A stretch of 64,000 bases of DNA from Rhizobiales bacterium GAS188 (lineage in GTDB: Bacteria; Pseudomonadota; Alphaproteobacteria; Rhizobiales; Beijerinckiaceae): the NCBI GenBank assembly GCA_900104855.1, contig FNSS01000001.1, positions 7,821,001-7,885,000 of the forward strand. Reading direction: 5' to 3'. Shown here one piece after another: positions 44,826-53,003 of the stretch. Made by a program: the position numbers and the translations under genes. Each line of letters opens with the position of its first letter. The first letter of the stretch is position 1. The notes under the pieces are model-generated. The model was not told the origin of the DNA. It made no database searches and worked only from the letters and a program-made list of their open reading frames with translations.

Positions 44826-45728
44826 ATGGATCTTCAGCTCGTCTCTCTGTTCCTGCAGCAGGGAATAGCCTCCGGCCTCGTCGTCGGCAGCGTCTATGCG
44901 CTGCTGGCGCTCGCCATCGTCATCATCTTCAAGACCTCCGAAGTGCCGAACTTCGCGCAGGGCGAGATGCTGATGGCCTCGGGCTATGTGGCGCTCTATC
45001 TCCTGGTCTTTCAGGCCCTGCCGATCTGGGCGACACTGCCGGCAACGCTGATTGCGGCCTTCGCGGGCGCAGCCCTGTTCCGCCGTCTGGTGCTGACGCA
45101 GGTGGCACGCGCCAGCGGCAGCCCCGTCAACCTCGTCATCGCGACGCTCGGCCTCTCCTATGTGCTGAAGGGCCTGGTGCGCCATACGGGTTTCGGTGAC
45201 ACGCCGCGCTCTTTCCCGTCGCTGGTCTCGATGGATTCGGTGATGATCGGACAAGCGAGCGTGACCCGCCTCGACCTCGTCATCCTGGGGACGGCGCTCG
45301 CGGTGATGGCCGCCCTGTTCGTGCTGTTCGCTTATACGAAGACCGGCAAGGCCATGCGCGCCGTCGGCATGAACCCGCGCGCCGCGCAGCTCGTCGGCGT
45401 CGACCTCAACCGCATCCATATGCTGGTCTGGGGCCTCTCCGGCCTCATCTCGGCGATTGCGGCGCTTCTGATCTCGCCAAAAATCCTGATGACCGCCGAT
45501 ATGGGGTCGATCGTCACGCTCGGCTTCGCCTCGGCGATCGTCGGAGGTTTTGCCAGCCTGCCCGGCGCCGTCATCGGCGGCTTCATCATCGGCATCGCCG
45601 AAAACCTCGTCGGCCTGTTCGTCTCCACGCGCGCCATCGTGGTCGCGCCCTTCCTCGCCATCATGCTGGTGCTGATCCTGCGACCGCAGGGCCTGCTCGG
45701 CGGGCGTGCCGCGATCAAGAAGGTCTGA
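44826..45728 (+). CDS. Liv-type ABC transporter permease, LivH-like (second system)
   Basis: 300 residues with eight hydrophobic segments. Characteristic stretches are GSVYALLALAIVIIFKTSEV, NFAQGEMLMASGYV and the coupling loop TKTGKAMRAVGMNPRAAQLVGV. An AAGGAG lies unusually far (about 15 bases) upstream of the ATG. It is followed after 5 bases by the LivM gene. Residue details differ from the first system's LivH, so the two importers are not recent copies. Confidence 0.9.
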   Translation: MDLQLVSLFLQQGIASGLVVGSVYALLALAIVIIFKTSEVPNFAQGEMLMASGYVALYLLVFQALPIWATLPATLIAAFAGAALFRRLVLTQVARASGSPVNLVIATLGLSYVLKGLVRHTGFGDTPRSFPSLVSMDSVMIGQASVTRLDLVILGTALAVMAALFVLFAYTKTGKAMRAVGMNPRAAQLVGVDLNRIHMLVWGLSGLISAIAALLISPKILMTADMGSIVTLGFASAIVGGFASLPGAVIGGFIIGIAENLVGLFVSTRAIVVAPFLAIMLVLILRPQGLLGGRAAIKKV

Positions 45729-45733
45729 ACGGC

Positions 45734-46675
45734 ATGCGCCTCTTCAGCCACTTCAGCCTATTGGGCCTCATCGCTGCGATCGCGCTCGTCGCCCTGCCCT
45801 TCGCGGCGAGCGGCTATGTGATCTATCTCGCCAACCTCCTCCTCACCTTCACGGTCATCTGCCTCGGCATGCATGTCATCCTGGGCGAGGCGGGACAATT
45901 CTCGCTGGCGCAGGCGGCCTTCTACGGCATCGGCATCTATGCGAGCGGGCTTGCCGGCAATCTCATCGGCTGGCCCTTTCCCTTGTCGATGCTGCTGGCG
46001 GGCCTCGTTGCGGCCGGCGTCGGACTGTGCATCGGCATCGTCGCCTTGCGCATGCGCGACATCTATCTCGCGCTCGCGACCTTCGCCTTCGGCGAGGCGA
46101 TGCAATGGCTGCTGCAAAGCTGGACACCGGTGACCGGGGGGCCGAACGGCCTGCATATCGCGCCGGCTCAGCTGCTCGGCATCGAGCTCGTCAGCGACAA
46201 GCAAGCCTATCCGGTCGTGCTGGCCACCACACTGCTGATGCTCGGGCTGACCATCGTCATCTCGCGCTCGCGCCTCGGCCGTTCCTTCCGGGCGGTGCGC
46301 GAATCGGAAGTCGCGGCGCTCGCCATGGGCGTGCCCGTGCGCTCGGCGAAGCTCGCGGCCTTCGCCATCTCGGCCTTCTTCGCTGGCGTCGCCGGCAGCA
46401 TGTTCGCGCTGTTCTCGACCTATATCCACCCCGACAGCCTCGGCTTCCAAACCATGATCCTGGTGCTGACCATGGTGGTCGTGGGCGGGCTTGGTTCGAT
46501 CGGCGGGGCGGTCGGCGGTGCCGTGGTGTTCGGGCTGCTCTCGGAGCTTCTGCGCCAGTTCCCGTCCTATCAGGAGATCATCTACGGGCTGATCCTCATC
46601 GCCTTCATGATGTATGCCCCGAAGGGCCTGTTCGTCGCCATCGGGCGGGGCGCGGAAAGGTTCACCCGTGCCTGA
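45734..46675 (+). CDS. Liv-type ABC transporter permease, LivM-like (second system)
   Basis: 313 residues. LivM signatures are HVILGEAGQFSLAQAAFYGI and the coupling loop SRLGRSFRAVRESEVAALAMGV, with a closing YAPKGLFVAIGRG. It is shorter than the first system's LivM (354), as it lacks the N- and C-terminal extensions. Its last codons overlap the GTG start of the LivG gene by 8 bases. Confidence 0.9.
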   Translation: MRLFSHFSLLGLIAAIALVALPFAASGYVIYLANLLLTFTVICLGMHVILGEAGQFSLAQAAFYGIGIYASGLAGNLIGWPFPLSMLLAGLVAAGVGLCIGIVALRMRDIYLALATFAFGEAMQWLLQSWTPVTGGPNGLHIAPAQLLGIELVSDKQAYPVVLATTLLMLGLTIVISRSRLGRSFRAVRESEVAALAMGVPVRSAKLAAFAISAFFAGVAGSMFALFSTYIHPDSLGFQTMILVLTMVVVGGLGSIGGAVGGAVVFGLLSELLRQFPSYQEIIYGLILIAFMMYAPKGLFVAIGRGAERFTRA

Positions 46676-47450
46676 GACGATCTCATCGGTGCCCGAGACG
46701 ATTCTTGCTGTCGACAATCTCACCGTCGCCTTTGGCGGGCTGATCGCCGTCAAGGATTTCAGCCTCGAAGTGGCGCGCGGCACGATCCATGCGCTGATCG
46801 GCCCGAACGGGGCGGGCAAGTCGACGACCTTCAACTGCATCTCGCGCTTCTACCAGCCGAGCGCCGGCCGCATCCGTTTCGCCGGGCAGGACATCACGCG
46901 CCTGCCGGCCTCGCGCATGGCCGGGCTCGGCATCGCCCGCAGCTTCCAGAATCTCGAGCTCTTCAACGAGCTCAGCGTCGTGGAGAATGTGCTGATCGGC
47001 GCCCATGCCCATTGCGGCGGCTCGCTGCGGCGCATGCTCGCGGCGCGCCCGCCCGAGATCATGCGCGACGTCGATGCGCTGATCGAACGCACCGGCCTTG
47101 CCGATTATCGCGACGCCAAAGCCCGCAATCTCGATTTCGGCCACCAGAAGCTGCTCGAGCTGGCACGCGCGCTCGCCATCAAGCCGAGGCTGCTGCTGCT
47201 CGACGAGCCGGCCGCCGGCCTGCGCAATCGCGAGATCGCCCTGCTCGACGGGCTGCTCACCGAGCTCGCGCGCCAGGACGGCATCACCGTCCTCATCGTC
47301 GAGCATGTGATGCAGCTCGTCATGTCGATCTCGGACCGCGTCACCGTCTTGAACTTCGGCACGAAGATCGCCGAGGGACCACCGCAGAGCGTGCGCAACG
47401 ACCCGGCCGTGATCGAGGCCTATCTCGGAAACGAGGCGCCTCATGAGTGA
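46668..47450 (+). CDS. ABC transporter ATP-binding protein, LivG-like (second system)
   Basis: 260 residues. Walker A GPNGAGKST, signature region LDFGHQKLLELARAL, Walker B LLLLDEPAAGL and the C-terminal PQSVRNDPAVIEAYLG of LivG. The GTG at 46668 lies within the end of LivM with AAAGG upstream. The first residues carry a small internal duplication (PETI repeated), so a second GTG at 46689 is also possible. The ATPase pairs with the LivF protein encoded next. Confidence 0.9.
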   Translation: MPETISSVPETILAVDNLTVAFGGLIAVKDFSLEVARGTIHALIGPNGAGKSTTFNCISRFYQPSAGRIRFAGQDITRLPASRMAGLGIARSFQNLELFNELSVVENVLIGAHAHCGGSLRRMLAARPPEIMRDVDALIERTGLADYRDAKARNLDFGHQKLLELARALAIKPRLLLLDEPAAGLRNREIALLDGLLTELARQDGITVLIVEHVMQLVMSISDRVTVLNFGTKIAEGPPQSVRNDPAVIEAYLGNEAPHE

Positions 47451-48156
47451 TCTGCTCGAGCTCGACGGCATCTCGGCCGCCTATGGGCGCATCAAGGCGC
47501 TGTCCCATGTCAGCCTGAAACTCGCCGAAGGCGCGATCGTGGCGCTGCTCGGCGGCAATGGCGCCGGCAAGACGACGACGCTCAACGCCATCTCGCGCAT
47601 TGTGCCGGTCAGTACCGGCGCCATCCGTTTCGAAGGCCGCGCCATCGAGCGCCTGCCCTCCCACCAGGTGGTCAAGGCCGGCATCTCGCAAGTACCCGAA
47701 GGCCGCGAAGTCTTCCGCGAGATGAGCGTGCGCGAGAATCTCGACATGGGCGCCTATGGGCGAAGCGACGCGGCCGGTACCTCGGCCGATCTCGAGCGCG
47801 TCTTCGATTATTTCCCGGTGCTGCGCGAGCGGTTGCGCCAGAAGGCCGGCACCTTGTCGGGCGGCGAACAGCAGATGCTGTTGATCGCGCGCGCCCTGAT
47901 GGCGCGCCCTCGCCTGCTGCTGCTCGACGAGCCGTCGCTCGGCCTCTCGCCGGTGCTCGTGCAGAAAATCTTCGCCATCATCGCGCGCCTCAACGCGGAC
48001 GGCCTGAGCATCCTCCTGGTCGAGCAGAACGCCGCCATCGCGCTCGCCGCCTCGAGCTACGCCTACATCCTCGAGAATGGCGAGATCGCGCTCGAAGGCG
48101 CTTCCGACCGGCTGCGTCGCGACGATGCCGTGCGGCGCAGTTATCTGGGGAGCTGA
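47443..48156 (+). CDS. ABC transporter ATP-binding protein, LivF-like (second system)
   Basis: 237 residues. Walker A GGNGAGKTT, signature LSGGEQQMLLIARAL, Walker B LLLLDEPSLGLSP. The start overlaps the LivG stop by 8 bases. It is followed after 3 bases by the interrupted SDR gene. The complete set binding protein-LivH-LivM-LivG-LivF makes a functional importer likely. Confidence 0.9.
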   Translation: MSDLLELDGISAAYGRIKALSHVSLKLAEGAIVALLGGNGAGKTTTLNAISRIVPVSTGAIRFEGRAIERLPSHQVVKAGISQVPEGREVFREMSVRENLDMGAYGRSDAAGTSADLERVFDYFPVLRERLRQKAGTLSGGEQQMLLIARALMARPRLLLLDEPSLGLSPVLVQKIFAIIARLNADGLSILLVEQNAAIALAASSYAYILENGEIALEGASDRLRRDDAVRRSYLGS

Positions 48157-48159
48157 GCG

Positions 48160-49082
48160 ATGACCGACGAAAGCCGTGTGGCAAGTCTACGCTTTGCGGG
48201 CAAGACTTTCCTCGTCACCGGTGCGGCGCGCGGCATCGGTGAAGCGGTGACCCGCCGCCTCGCCGGCGAGGGCGCGAGGATCGCCGCTTCACCGGTGCGG
48301 CGCGCGGCATCGGTGAAGCGGTGACCCGCCGCCTCGCCGGCGAGGGCGCGAGGATCGCCGCGACCGATCTCGACGCGGCAGGTCTCGACAGGCTGGCGGA
48401 GACCTTGCGCACCAGCGGCACCGAGATCCTCACACGCGCTTTCGACACCCGTGAAGCAAAGCCGACCGATGCCTTCGTCGCCGAAGCGGTGGCGCGTTTC
48501 GGGCGCCTCGACGGGGCCGTGCCTTGCGCCGGCATCGCCCATGCGGCGCCGGCCGAGCTGATGGACGACGAGACCTTCACGCGCGTGCTCGACGTCAACC
48601 TCACCGGCGTCTTCTACACTTGCCGCGCCGTCGGCCGCGTGCTGCTGGCGCAAGGCCGTGGCGCCATCGTCACCATCGCCTCGATCACCTCGAAGGGTGG
48701 CCAGCCCGGCCGCGCCAATTATGCGGCGTCGAAATGGGGGCTCGTCGGTCTCACCAAGACGCTCGCGATCGAATGGGGGCATCGCGGCGTGCGCGTCAAC
48801 GCCGTTGCGCCGAACGGCGTCGACACGCCGATGATCCGCGACGGCATCCCCGAGGAGTTCCTGGCCGAGGTGATGCTCGATCGCACGCCGCTCGGCCGCC
48901 TCGCCCGGCCCGAAGAGGTCGCAGCCGCGATCGCCTTCCTGCTCAGCGACGAGGCAGCCTATGTGAATGGCAGCGTGCTCGAGGTCGATGGCGGGCTGAC
49001 CGCCGGCTACCTCACACATCGCCAAGGTGCGGACTTCGCGCGCAAGCGCGGAGGACCGAACGATCAGGACAAGCGCCAATGA
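48160..49082 (+). pseudogene. SDR-family oxidoreductase broken by a 74-bp tandem duplication
   Basis: From the ATG at 48160 the frame encodes a normal SDR N-terminus (FAGKTFLVTGAARGIGEAVT) and then runs into a stop at 48322-48324. The rest of the protein (ATDLDAAGLDRL, active-site ASITSKG, NYAASKWG, VNGSVLEVDGG) is in another frame to the TGA at 49080-49082. The cause is an exact head-to-tail duplication of 74 bases (48215-48361). Removing one copy restores a single 282-residue frame. A GTG at 48321 could start a 253-residue remnant, but without the cofactor-binding glycine loop. The downstream gene overlaps by ATGA. Confidence 0.85.
48215..48361 (+). repeat. 74-bp perfect tandem duplication inside an SDR gene
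   Basis: The unit starting TCACCGGTGCGGCGCG at 48215 recurs at 48289, offset 74 bases. The copies agree to the last base or two. 74 is not a multiple of three, so the duplication shifts the frame. No mobile-element sequence is associated with it, which suggests replication slippage or an assembly artefact. Confidence 0.95.
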
Positions 49083-49822
49083 CCGCAGACGATGACCCTC
49101 CGCTCGCCCTGGTCACTGGCGCCGCTCGCGGCATCGGCAAGGCCATCGCCGAGCGCCTGGCGCAGGACGGCTTCGAGGTCGTCGTGCTCGATCGCGACGG
49201 CGCTGCCGCGGAGGCCGCCGCGGCCTCGATCGGCGCCGGGGCTGCGCAGGCGCGGGCCGCGACCATCGATCTCCTCGACGGGGAGGCGGTCAAGTCCCTG
49301 GCGGCGCGCGAGCGCCCGGTCGCTGCGCTCGTCAACAATGCCGGCATCTTCGACGAGCGCTCGTTCTTCGAGCTCACCAGCGCCGATTTCAAGCGCATGT
49401 ACGACATCAACCTCATCGCCCTGTTCGCGCTGTCGCAGGCCGTGGCGGCGCGCATGCAATCCGGCGCCAAGATCGTCAACATCGCCTCGCGGGCTTTTCT
49501 GGGTGCGCGCAACCACGCCCATTACGTCGCCTCGAAGGCTGCCGTGGTCGGCCTCACCCGCGCCATGGCGATGGAGCTCGCGCCGCGCGGCATCCTGGTC
49601 AACGCCGTGGCGCCGGGTCTCGTCGACACTCCGTTGCTGCAGGCGCTGACGCCCGAACGCCTCGCCGCGCAGCTCGCCTTGCAACCGACCGGCAAGGCCG
49701 GACGCCCGCAGGATATAGCCAACGCCGTGGCCTTCCTTGCCGCGCCGCAAATGGACTTCATCACCGGACAGACACTGCTCGTCGATGGCGGCAAGTCGCT
49801 CGGCGGCGGGCTTGGGATCTGA
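49079..49822 (+). CDS. SDR-family NAD(P)-dependent oxidoreductase
   Basis: 247 residues. TGAARGIGKA, NNAGIFDE, active-site region IASRAFLG (Ser present), HYVASK and FITGQTLLVDGG. The ATG overlaps the stop of the interrupted SDR (ATGA), so its translation may depend on ribosomes finishing that frame. It may partly replace the broken SDR. It precedes the ketosteroid-dehydrogenase-like flavoprotein gene by 50 bases, which contain a triple 12-mer. Confidence 0.88.
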   Translation: MTADDDPPLALVTGAARGIGKAIAERLAQDGFEVVVLDRDGAAAEAAAASIGAGAAQARAATIDLLDGEAVKSLAARERPVAALVNNAGIFDERSFFELTSADFKRMYDINLIALFALSQAVAARMQSGAKIVNIASRAFLGARNHAHYVASKAAVVGLTRAMAMELAPRGILVNAVAPGLVDTPLLQALTPERLAAQLALQPTGKAGRPQDIANAVAFLAAPQMDFITGQTLLVDGGKSLGGGLGI

Positions 49823-49858
49823 GACCAAGCATTGGGATCTGAGGCCTTGGGATCTGAG
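49812..49858 (+). repeat. Three copies of TTGGGATCTGAG around the SDR stop codon
   Basis: TTGGGATCTGAG occurs at 49812-49823, 49832-49843 and 49847-49858. The first copy includes the SDR stop codon. The copies fill most of the gap to the flavoprotein gene. They look like slippage duplicates of the gene end. Any regulatory meaning is unknown. Confidence 0.9.
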
Positions 49859-49872
49859 AGTAGACACTAACG

Positions 49873-51588
49873 ATGACGAGCGACGTAAGCGATTTCGACG
49901 AGACGCATGATGTGGTGGTGGTGGGTTCGGGCGCCGGCGGAATGGCGGCGGCGCTCACTGCCGCCCATGCCGGCCTCGATGTCGTGGTGGTGGAGAAGAC
50001 GGAGGCGATCGGCGGCAGCACGGCGGTCTCGGGCGGAGCGCTCTGGGTGCCGCTCAACCCGCATCTCGGCGAGGTCGGCGCCAGCGACAGCCGCGAAGCC
50101 GTCCTCGCCTATCTGCAGGCGATCCTCGGCAATCGGATGCGCCGCGATATGATCGAGGCTTTCCTGGAGGCAGGACCGCGCATGGTCGCCTTCATGGAAG
50201 AGAACACCTCGGTCAGCTTCGTGCCGCGCAAAGTCTCGCCCGATTACCAGCCGGGCCTGCCTGGGGCTTCGCTCGGCGGCCGCACCCTCGATCCGCTCCC
50301 CTTCGACGGCCGCGAGCTCGGAGAGGATTTCGCGCTGCTGCGTCCGCCCTTCCGCGAATTCCTCGCTTTCGGCGGCATGATGGTCAACCGCAAGGACATC
50401 GACACGCTGTTGGGCGTCGGCAAATCCTTCGCCAATTTCCGCGAAGGCAGCAAGCTCCTGTGGCGTTACGCGCTCGACCGGTTGCGCCATCCGCGCGGCA
50501 CGCGGCTGCTGATGGGCAATGCGCTGGCCGGCCGGCTGCTCAAATCGGCGCTCGACAAGGGCATCGCGTTGCGGCTGCGCAGTGCCGCCGTCGAGCTCTT
50601 GCGCCAAGGTGAGCGCGTCGCGGGCGTCACGGTCGAGAGCGGCGGCCGCCGCCTGCGCCTCGGTGCAAGGCGCGGCGTGGTGTTGGCGACCGGCGGTTTT
50701 CCCGGGAGTGCCGAGATGCGCTCAGCGATGCTGCCGCACGCCGACCGTCACCTCTCGATGGCGCCGCCGGGCAATAGCGGCGACGGGCTGCGCCTCGCGC
50801 TCGCGGCAGGCGCAGCGATCGAGGCCGACAATATCGGCAATGCCTTCTGGGCTCCGGTCTCGGTCATGCGGGCGCAGGACGGAAGGGAGATCCGCTTTCC
50901 GCATCTCATCCTCGACCGCCAGAAGCCCGGCCTCGTCGCGGTGAACCAGGCGGGGCGGCGCTTCGTCAACGAGGCGAATTCCTATCACGACTTCGTCGAG
51001 GCCATGCATCGCTCGCATGAGAGCGTGCCGACCATCCCGGCCTATCTCATCTGCGATTCACGCTTTCTGCGCACCTACGGGCTCGGTTTGGTGCGGCCGG
51101 GGCCGCGTCCGTTGCGGGCCTTCCTCGCGAGCGGCTATCTGGTCAAGGGCAAGAGCATCGCCGAGCTCGCCGGCAAGCTCGGCATCGAGGCCGCGGCGCT
51201 CGCCGACACGGTGGCACGCATGAACGCCTATGCGCAAAGCGGCGAGGATCCCGAATTCGGCAGGGGTGGCAACGCCTATAACCGCTATCTCGGAGACGAG
51301 CAGCACAAGCCCAATCCCTGCCTCGGCCCGATCGACAAGCCGCCCTTCTATGCGGTGCGCGTCTTTCCGGGCGATATCGGCACGGCAGCGGGCCTCAAGA
51401 CCGATCCGCAGGCGCGCGTGCTCGACGCACATGGCGCGCCGATCGAAGGGCTGTTCGCTTGCGGCAACGACATGAACTCGATCATGGCTGGAGCTTACCC
51501 GGGAGCCGGCATCACGCTCGGGCCGGCCCTCACCTTCGGCTATATCGCCGGACAGCAATTGGCGCTCACGGAAGGAACTTGCCGATGA
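49873..51588 (+). CDS. FAD-dependent dehydrogenase, 3-ketosteroid-delta1-dehydrogenase-like
   Basis: 571 residues. FAD fingerprint VVVGSGAGGMAAALTAAHAG, then GGSTAVSGGALWVPLN, typical of KstD and related flavoproteins, and the C-terminal FAD loop GLFACGNDMNSIMAGAYPGA with GITLGPALTFGYIAG. Such enzymes abstract hydrogens next to a ring ketone and pass electrons to an acceptor. With three SDR genes, an importer and a GST in the same operon, a cyclic ketone (steroid-, terpenoid- or cyclohexanone-like) is the likely substrate class. Its stop overlaps the GST start (ATGA). Confidence 0.87.
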   Translation: MTSDVSDFDETHDVVVVGSGAGGMAAALTAAHAGLDVVVVEKTEAIGGSTAVSGGALWVPLNPHLGEVGASDSREAVLAYLQAILGNRMRRDMIEAFLEAGPRMVAFMEENTSVSFVPRKVSPDYQPGLPGASLGGRTLDPLPFDGRELGEDFALLRPPFREFLAFGGMMVNRKDIDTLLGVGKSFANFREGSKLLWRYALDRLRHPRGTRLLMGNALAGRLLKSALDKGIALRLRSAAVELLRQGERVAGVTVESGGRRLRLGARRGVVLATGGFPGSAEMRSAMLPHADRHLSMAPPGNSGDGLRLALAAGAAIEADNIGNAFWAPVSVMRAQDGREIRFPHLILDRQKPGLVAVNQAGRRFVNEANSYHDFVEAMHRSHESVPTIPAYLICDSRFLRTYGLGLVRPGPRPLRAFLASGYLVKGKSIAELAGKLGIEAAALADTVARMNAYAQSGEDPEFGRGGNAYNRYLGDEQHKPNPCLGPIDKPPFYAVRVFPGDIGTAAGLKTDPQARVLDAHGAPIEGLFACGNDMNSIMAGAYPGAGITLGPALTFGYIAGQQLALTEGTCR

Positions 51589-52193
51589 AACTCTTCTACT
51601 CGCCGACCTCGCCCTATGTGCGCAAGGTGCTGGCCGTGGCCCATGAGCTCGGTCTCGCCGAGCGCATCGAGAACCTGCCGAGCGCCGCCCATCCGGTCAA
51701 TCGCGATCGCACCATCATACCCCATAACCCTCTCGGCCAGGTCCCGACCCTCATTCTCGATGACGGCACCGCGCTCGCCGACAGCCGGGTGATCTGCGAA
51801 TACCTCGATGATCTCGCCGGCGGCTCCTTGTTCCCGCGTTCGGGTGCCGCACGCTGGCGCGCCCTTGTCGATCAATCGATCGGCGACGGCATCCTGGTCG
51901 CGGCCCTGCTCGGCCGCTACGAAAGCGCGGTGCGGCCCGCCGAGAGGCTGTGGAGCGATTGGCTCAACGGCCAGCTCGACAAGGTCACGACCTCGCTCGC
52001 ACGCCTGGAGGCGGTCGCCGGCTCATTCGCCGGCCGGGTCGATATCGGCACGATCACCTCTGCCTGTGCGCTCGGCTATCTCGATCTGCGCTTTCCCGAT
52101 CTCGGCTGGCGGAGCAAGCATAAGGCGACCGCTTCCTGGTTCGAGGCCTTCGACCAGCGCCCCGCAATGGCAGCGACGCGGCTGAGGGCCTGA
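51585..52193 (+). CDS. Glutathione S-transferase family protein
   Basis: 202 residues. Thioredoxin-like N-domain with YSPTSPYVRKV, the cis-Pro motif GQVPTLIL and the glutathione-binding DSRVICEYLDD, then an all-helical C-domain. The start overlaps the flavoprotein stop by four bases. GSTs in catabolic operons conjugate, isomerise or cleave reactive intermediates (for example maleylacetoacetate-type isomerases or beta-etherases). It is the last gene of the operon. Confidence 0.9.
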   Translation: MKLFYSPTSPYVRKVLAVAHELGLAERIENLPSAAHPVNRDRTIIPHNPLGQVPTLILDDGTALADSRVICEYLDDLAGGSLFPRSGAARWRALVDQSIGDGILVAALLGRYESAVRPAERLWSDWLNGQLDKVTTSLARLEAVAGSFAGRVDIGTITSACALGYLDLRFPDLGWRSKHKATASWFEAFDQRPAMAATRLRA

Positions 52194-52216
52194 GGGAGAG
52201 CTGAATTGAAGGGCGC

Positions 52217-52729
52217 TTAGGCGATCAGGTCGCCGATCCAGCAGCGTCTTTCGGCCTCGATATGCCAGGCCATGGCTTCCGGCGCCGCAGGCGCCGGATC
52301 GGGCACATCCTTGAGGATCTGGCGGCCATTCTCCCAGCCGCGGCTGTGTGAATAGCGGGCTCGCGCGCTCAAGCGCAGCTTGCCGGCCGGGCCTTCGAGG
52401 TGGACATAGCCTTCGGCGGGAAAGAAGGTTCCGGCGAGCTGCATGCTAGGCGGCGGCTGGCGCAGCAGCAGGAAGGTGCTCTGGGGCTGGTCGCTGGCAT
52501 CGGCTACGAGGAGCCCGAGCAGCGTGTTGTTGGGCCGCAGCCCGCCCGGCGCCAGATCCTCATCGGCTCCACATTGGCCCGCGGTCGAGATGCTCAGATA
52601 TTCGCCCTCGCCTCCCCAGCGGGAAACGACGATCCATTCATGGATCCGCGTGTGAATGGCGGCCGGCTTGGCATAGTCCGACATCGCGATATGCGCGGAC
52701 ATCGCCAGCACGAAGCCCCTTTCGAGCAT
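52217..52729 (-). CDS. Uncharacterised protein
   Basis: 170 residues, no family recognised. It is predicted soluble with many beta-prone stretches (EWIVVSRWGGEGEYLSIST, GYVHLEGPAGKLRLSARARY), a Pro-rich linker near the C-terminus and three Cys. There is no signal peptide or membrane segment. It is convergent with the GST gene (24-base gap) and divergent from the BTAD regulator gene. The codon usage is normal for the window, so it is probably a real gene of unknown role. Confidence 0.6.
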   Translation of the reverse strand: MLERGFVLAMSAHIAMSDYAKPAAIHTRIHEWIVVSRWGGEGEYLSISTAGQCGADEDLAPGGLRPNNTLLGLLVADASDQPQSTFLLLRQPPPSMQLAGTFFPAEGYVHLEGPAGKLRLSARARYSHSRGWENGRQILKDVPDPAPAAPEAMAWHIEAERRCWIGDLIA

Positions 52730-53003
52730 GGTCCTCGCCTCGTCTCTCGGCGGCTATATCCCAGTCTTCCATTGAGCGCAGGCGCGTTACTTCAGCGTGA
52801 AACGCGAGCCTCGACGCTCACTCGAGCGTGATAATTGCGTTTTCCGGATGAGCCAGCGACTGTTGGTCGCAATCCTGTCGGTAGCAATCCTGGAAACGGG
52901 TGGCGGAGCGAGCTATACGAAGGGCGAGCGCTTGCTTGAGTGCGCGATTCGGCCGATGCGAGCATCTCGATCGCCGCCGAGGGGCCGGGGGCGCGACAGG
53001 GCA

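Noticed and set aside
48524-49822. A 432-codon frame as one long SDR
   Set aside because: The first ~185 codons are a shadow of the preceding SDR; the real start is the ATGA overlap at 49079.
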